Shown here piece by piece: positions 30,202 to 30,902 of a DNA stretch of 30,902 nucleotides. Both the position numbers and the translations under genes were made by a program. Source of the DNA: JBBTXM01 sp038062255 (GTDB lineage Bacteria; Patescibacteriota; Minisyncoccia; UBA11713; 2-01-FULL-45-33); assembly GCA_038062255.1 (NCBI GenBank), contig JBBTXM010000024.1, forward strand, positions 1 to 30,902, written 5' to 3'. Each line of letters opens with the position of its first letter. Position 1 is the stretch's first letter. The notes beneath the pieces were generated by a model that was not told the DNA's origin, searched no databases, and was given only the letters and a program-made list of their open reading frames with translations.

Positions 30202-30902
30202 TATTTTTTGCCTTCTTTTATTAATTCCGCAACGGAGGCCGAAACCTCTTCGTAGTGGTCAAACTCCATTGTGTAAGATGCCCTTCCCTCTGTCATTGAG
30301 CGAAGTTTTGTAACATACCCAAACATTTCCGACAATGGAACCATCGCGTCGACAACCTTTATGTTGCCTCGCTCAAACATTTTGTCTATTTTGGCTCTCT
30401 TGGAACTCAAATCTCCGGTTACGTCTCCCAAAAACCTCTCCGGCGTCACCACCTCCACCTTCATTACCGGTTCCAAAATTACCGGGCTTGCTCTTTTTAT
30501 GGCCTCTTTCAGGGCCATTGAACCCGCTATTTTAAACGCGGCTTCGGACGAATCGACTTCGTGGTACGAACCGTCGTAGAGTTTTGCCTGGATATCAACA
30601 AGCGGAAATCCCGCAAGCACTCCTTTGTCCAAAGATTCTCTTATGCCTTTTTCAACGGCTGGAATAAATTCTTGGGGAATAATTCCTCCCCTGATTGCGT
30701 TAACAAATTCAAAACCCTGTCCGCGCTCACGAGGCTCAACCTCAAGCCATACATGCCCGTATTGCCCGCGGCCCCCGGATTGCTTGATATATTTTCCTTC
30801 GGCTTCCGCTTTCTTTTTGACGGTTTCTTTGTAGGCAACCTGCGGACGGCCGACATTCGCCTCTACTTTGAACTCTCGCCTCATTCTGTCTACCAAAATT
30901 TC
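30201..30902 (-). CDS. fusA: Elongation factor G, C-terminal part (cut by window edge)
   Basis: The frame is open to the right edge; 233 residues are visible. They begin at EIMVDRMRREFKVEANVG, followed by domain IV (SGGRGQYGHVWLEVEPRERG, GFPLVDIQAKLYDGSYHEVDSSEAAFKIAGSMALKEA) and domain V (LEPVMKVEVVTPERFLGDVTGDLSSKRAKI). EF-G moves tRNAs and mRNA after peptide transfer. The gene order fusA-tuf-S10 is the usual str/S10 junction. Confidence 0.97.
   Translation of the reverse strand, partial: EILVDRMRREFKVEANVGRPQVAYKETVKKKAEAEGKYIKQSGGRGQYGHVWLEVEPRERGQGFEFVNAIRGGIIPQEFIPAVEKGIRESLDKGVLAGFPLVDIQAKLYDGSYHEVDSSEAAFKIAGSMALKEAIKRASPVILEPVMKVEVVTPERFLGDVTGDLSSKRAKIDKMFERGNIKVVDAMVPLSEMFGYVTKLRSMTEGRASYTMEFDHYEEVSASVAELIKEGKK

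Overview
The window reads like a chromosome segment of a Candidate Phyla Radiation (Patescibacteria, probably Parcubacteria-like) bacterium. This is inferred from a ribosomal protein operon without L29 and L30, a short valyl-tRNA synthetase, a compact type IV pilus cluster of the kind common in that group, and very tight gene packing. No rRNA gene is present to place it further.

Layout, left to right. (1) Positions 1-764 hold the 3' part of tsaD, with GC-rich palindromic repeats inserted in frame. (2) Positions 803-6329 hold a divergent pair: an Oar-like TonB-dependent receptor (minus) and a secreted subtilisin-like protease (plus), sharing a control region with a perfect 14-bp palindrome. 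A TonB receptor is unexpected here because these bacteria are thought to lack a classical outer membrane. (3) Positions 6405-9602 hold valS, a PrsW-type membrane protease and an Hsp20 chaperone. (4) Positions 9670-11678 hold a DNA methyltransferase and a convergent PD-(D/E)xK nuclease-like gene, probably a restriction-modification pair, next to tRNA-Arg(UCU). (5) Positions 11826-19866 (minus) hold a type IV pilus assembly operon: pilB, pilC, three prepilin-like proteins, a PilX-like protein, pilM, pilN, pilO and a small membrane protein. (6) Positions 19899-30902 (minus) hold the translation operon: fusA (partial), a tiny acidic ORF, tuf, S10, L3, L4, L23, L2, S19, L22, S3, L16, S17, L14, L24, L5, S14, S8, L6, L18 and S5. 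It is interrupted between L3 and L4 by a plus-strand cassette with a lipoprotein and a small membrane protein.

The most interesting unexplained signal is a family of three elements of about 110 bp inside the ribosomal operon, directly upstream of L22, L24 and L6. Each has terminal inverted repeats (CACCCCGTTAGAAATTTA-like), and the last bases of each supply the GTG start codon of the next ribosomal gene. Two copies encode an uninterrupted 36-residue peptide of identical length, and the third matches the same peptide over 28 gap-free codons. They could be structured leader RNAs, coupled leader peptides or a mobile repeat that has become part of translation starts.

A second pattern concerns transcription. 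At least eight housekeeping, pilus or methylase genes have a TANNNT (-10-like) hexamer ending exactly 6 or 7 bases before the start codon, implying leaderless mRNAs. The receptor, the protease and the lipoprotein instead have strong Shine-Dalgarno sequences, which may mark them as acquired genes.
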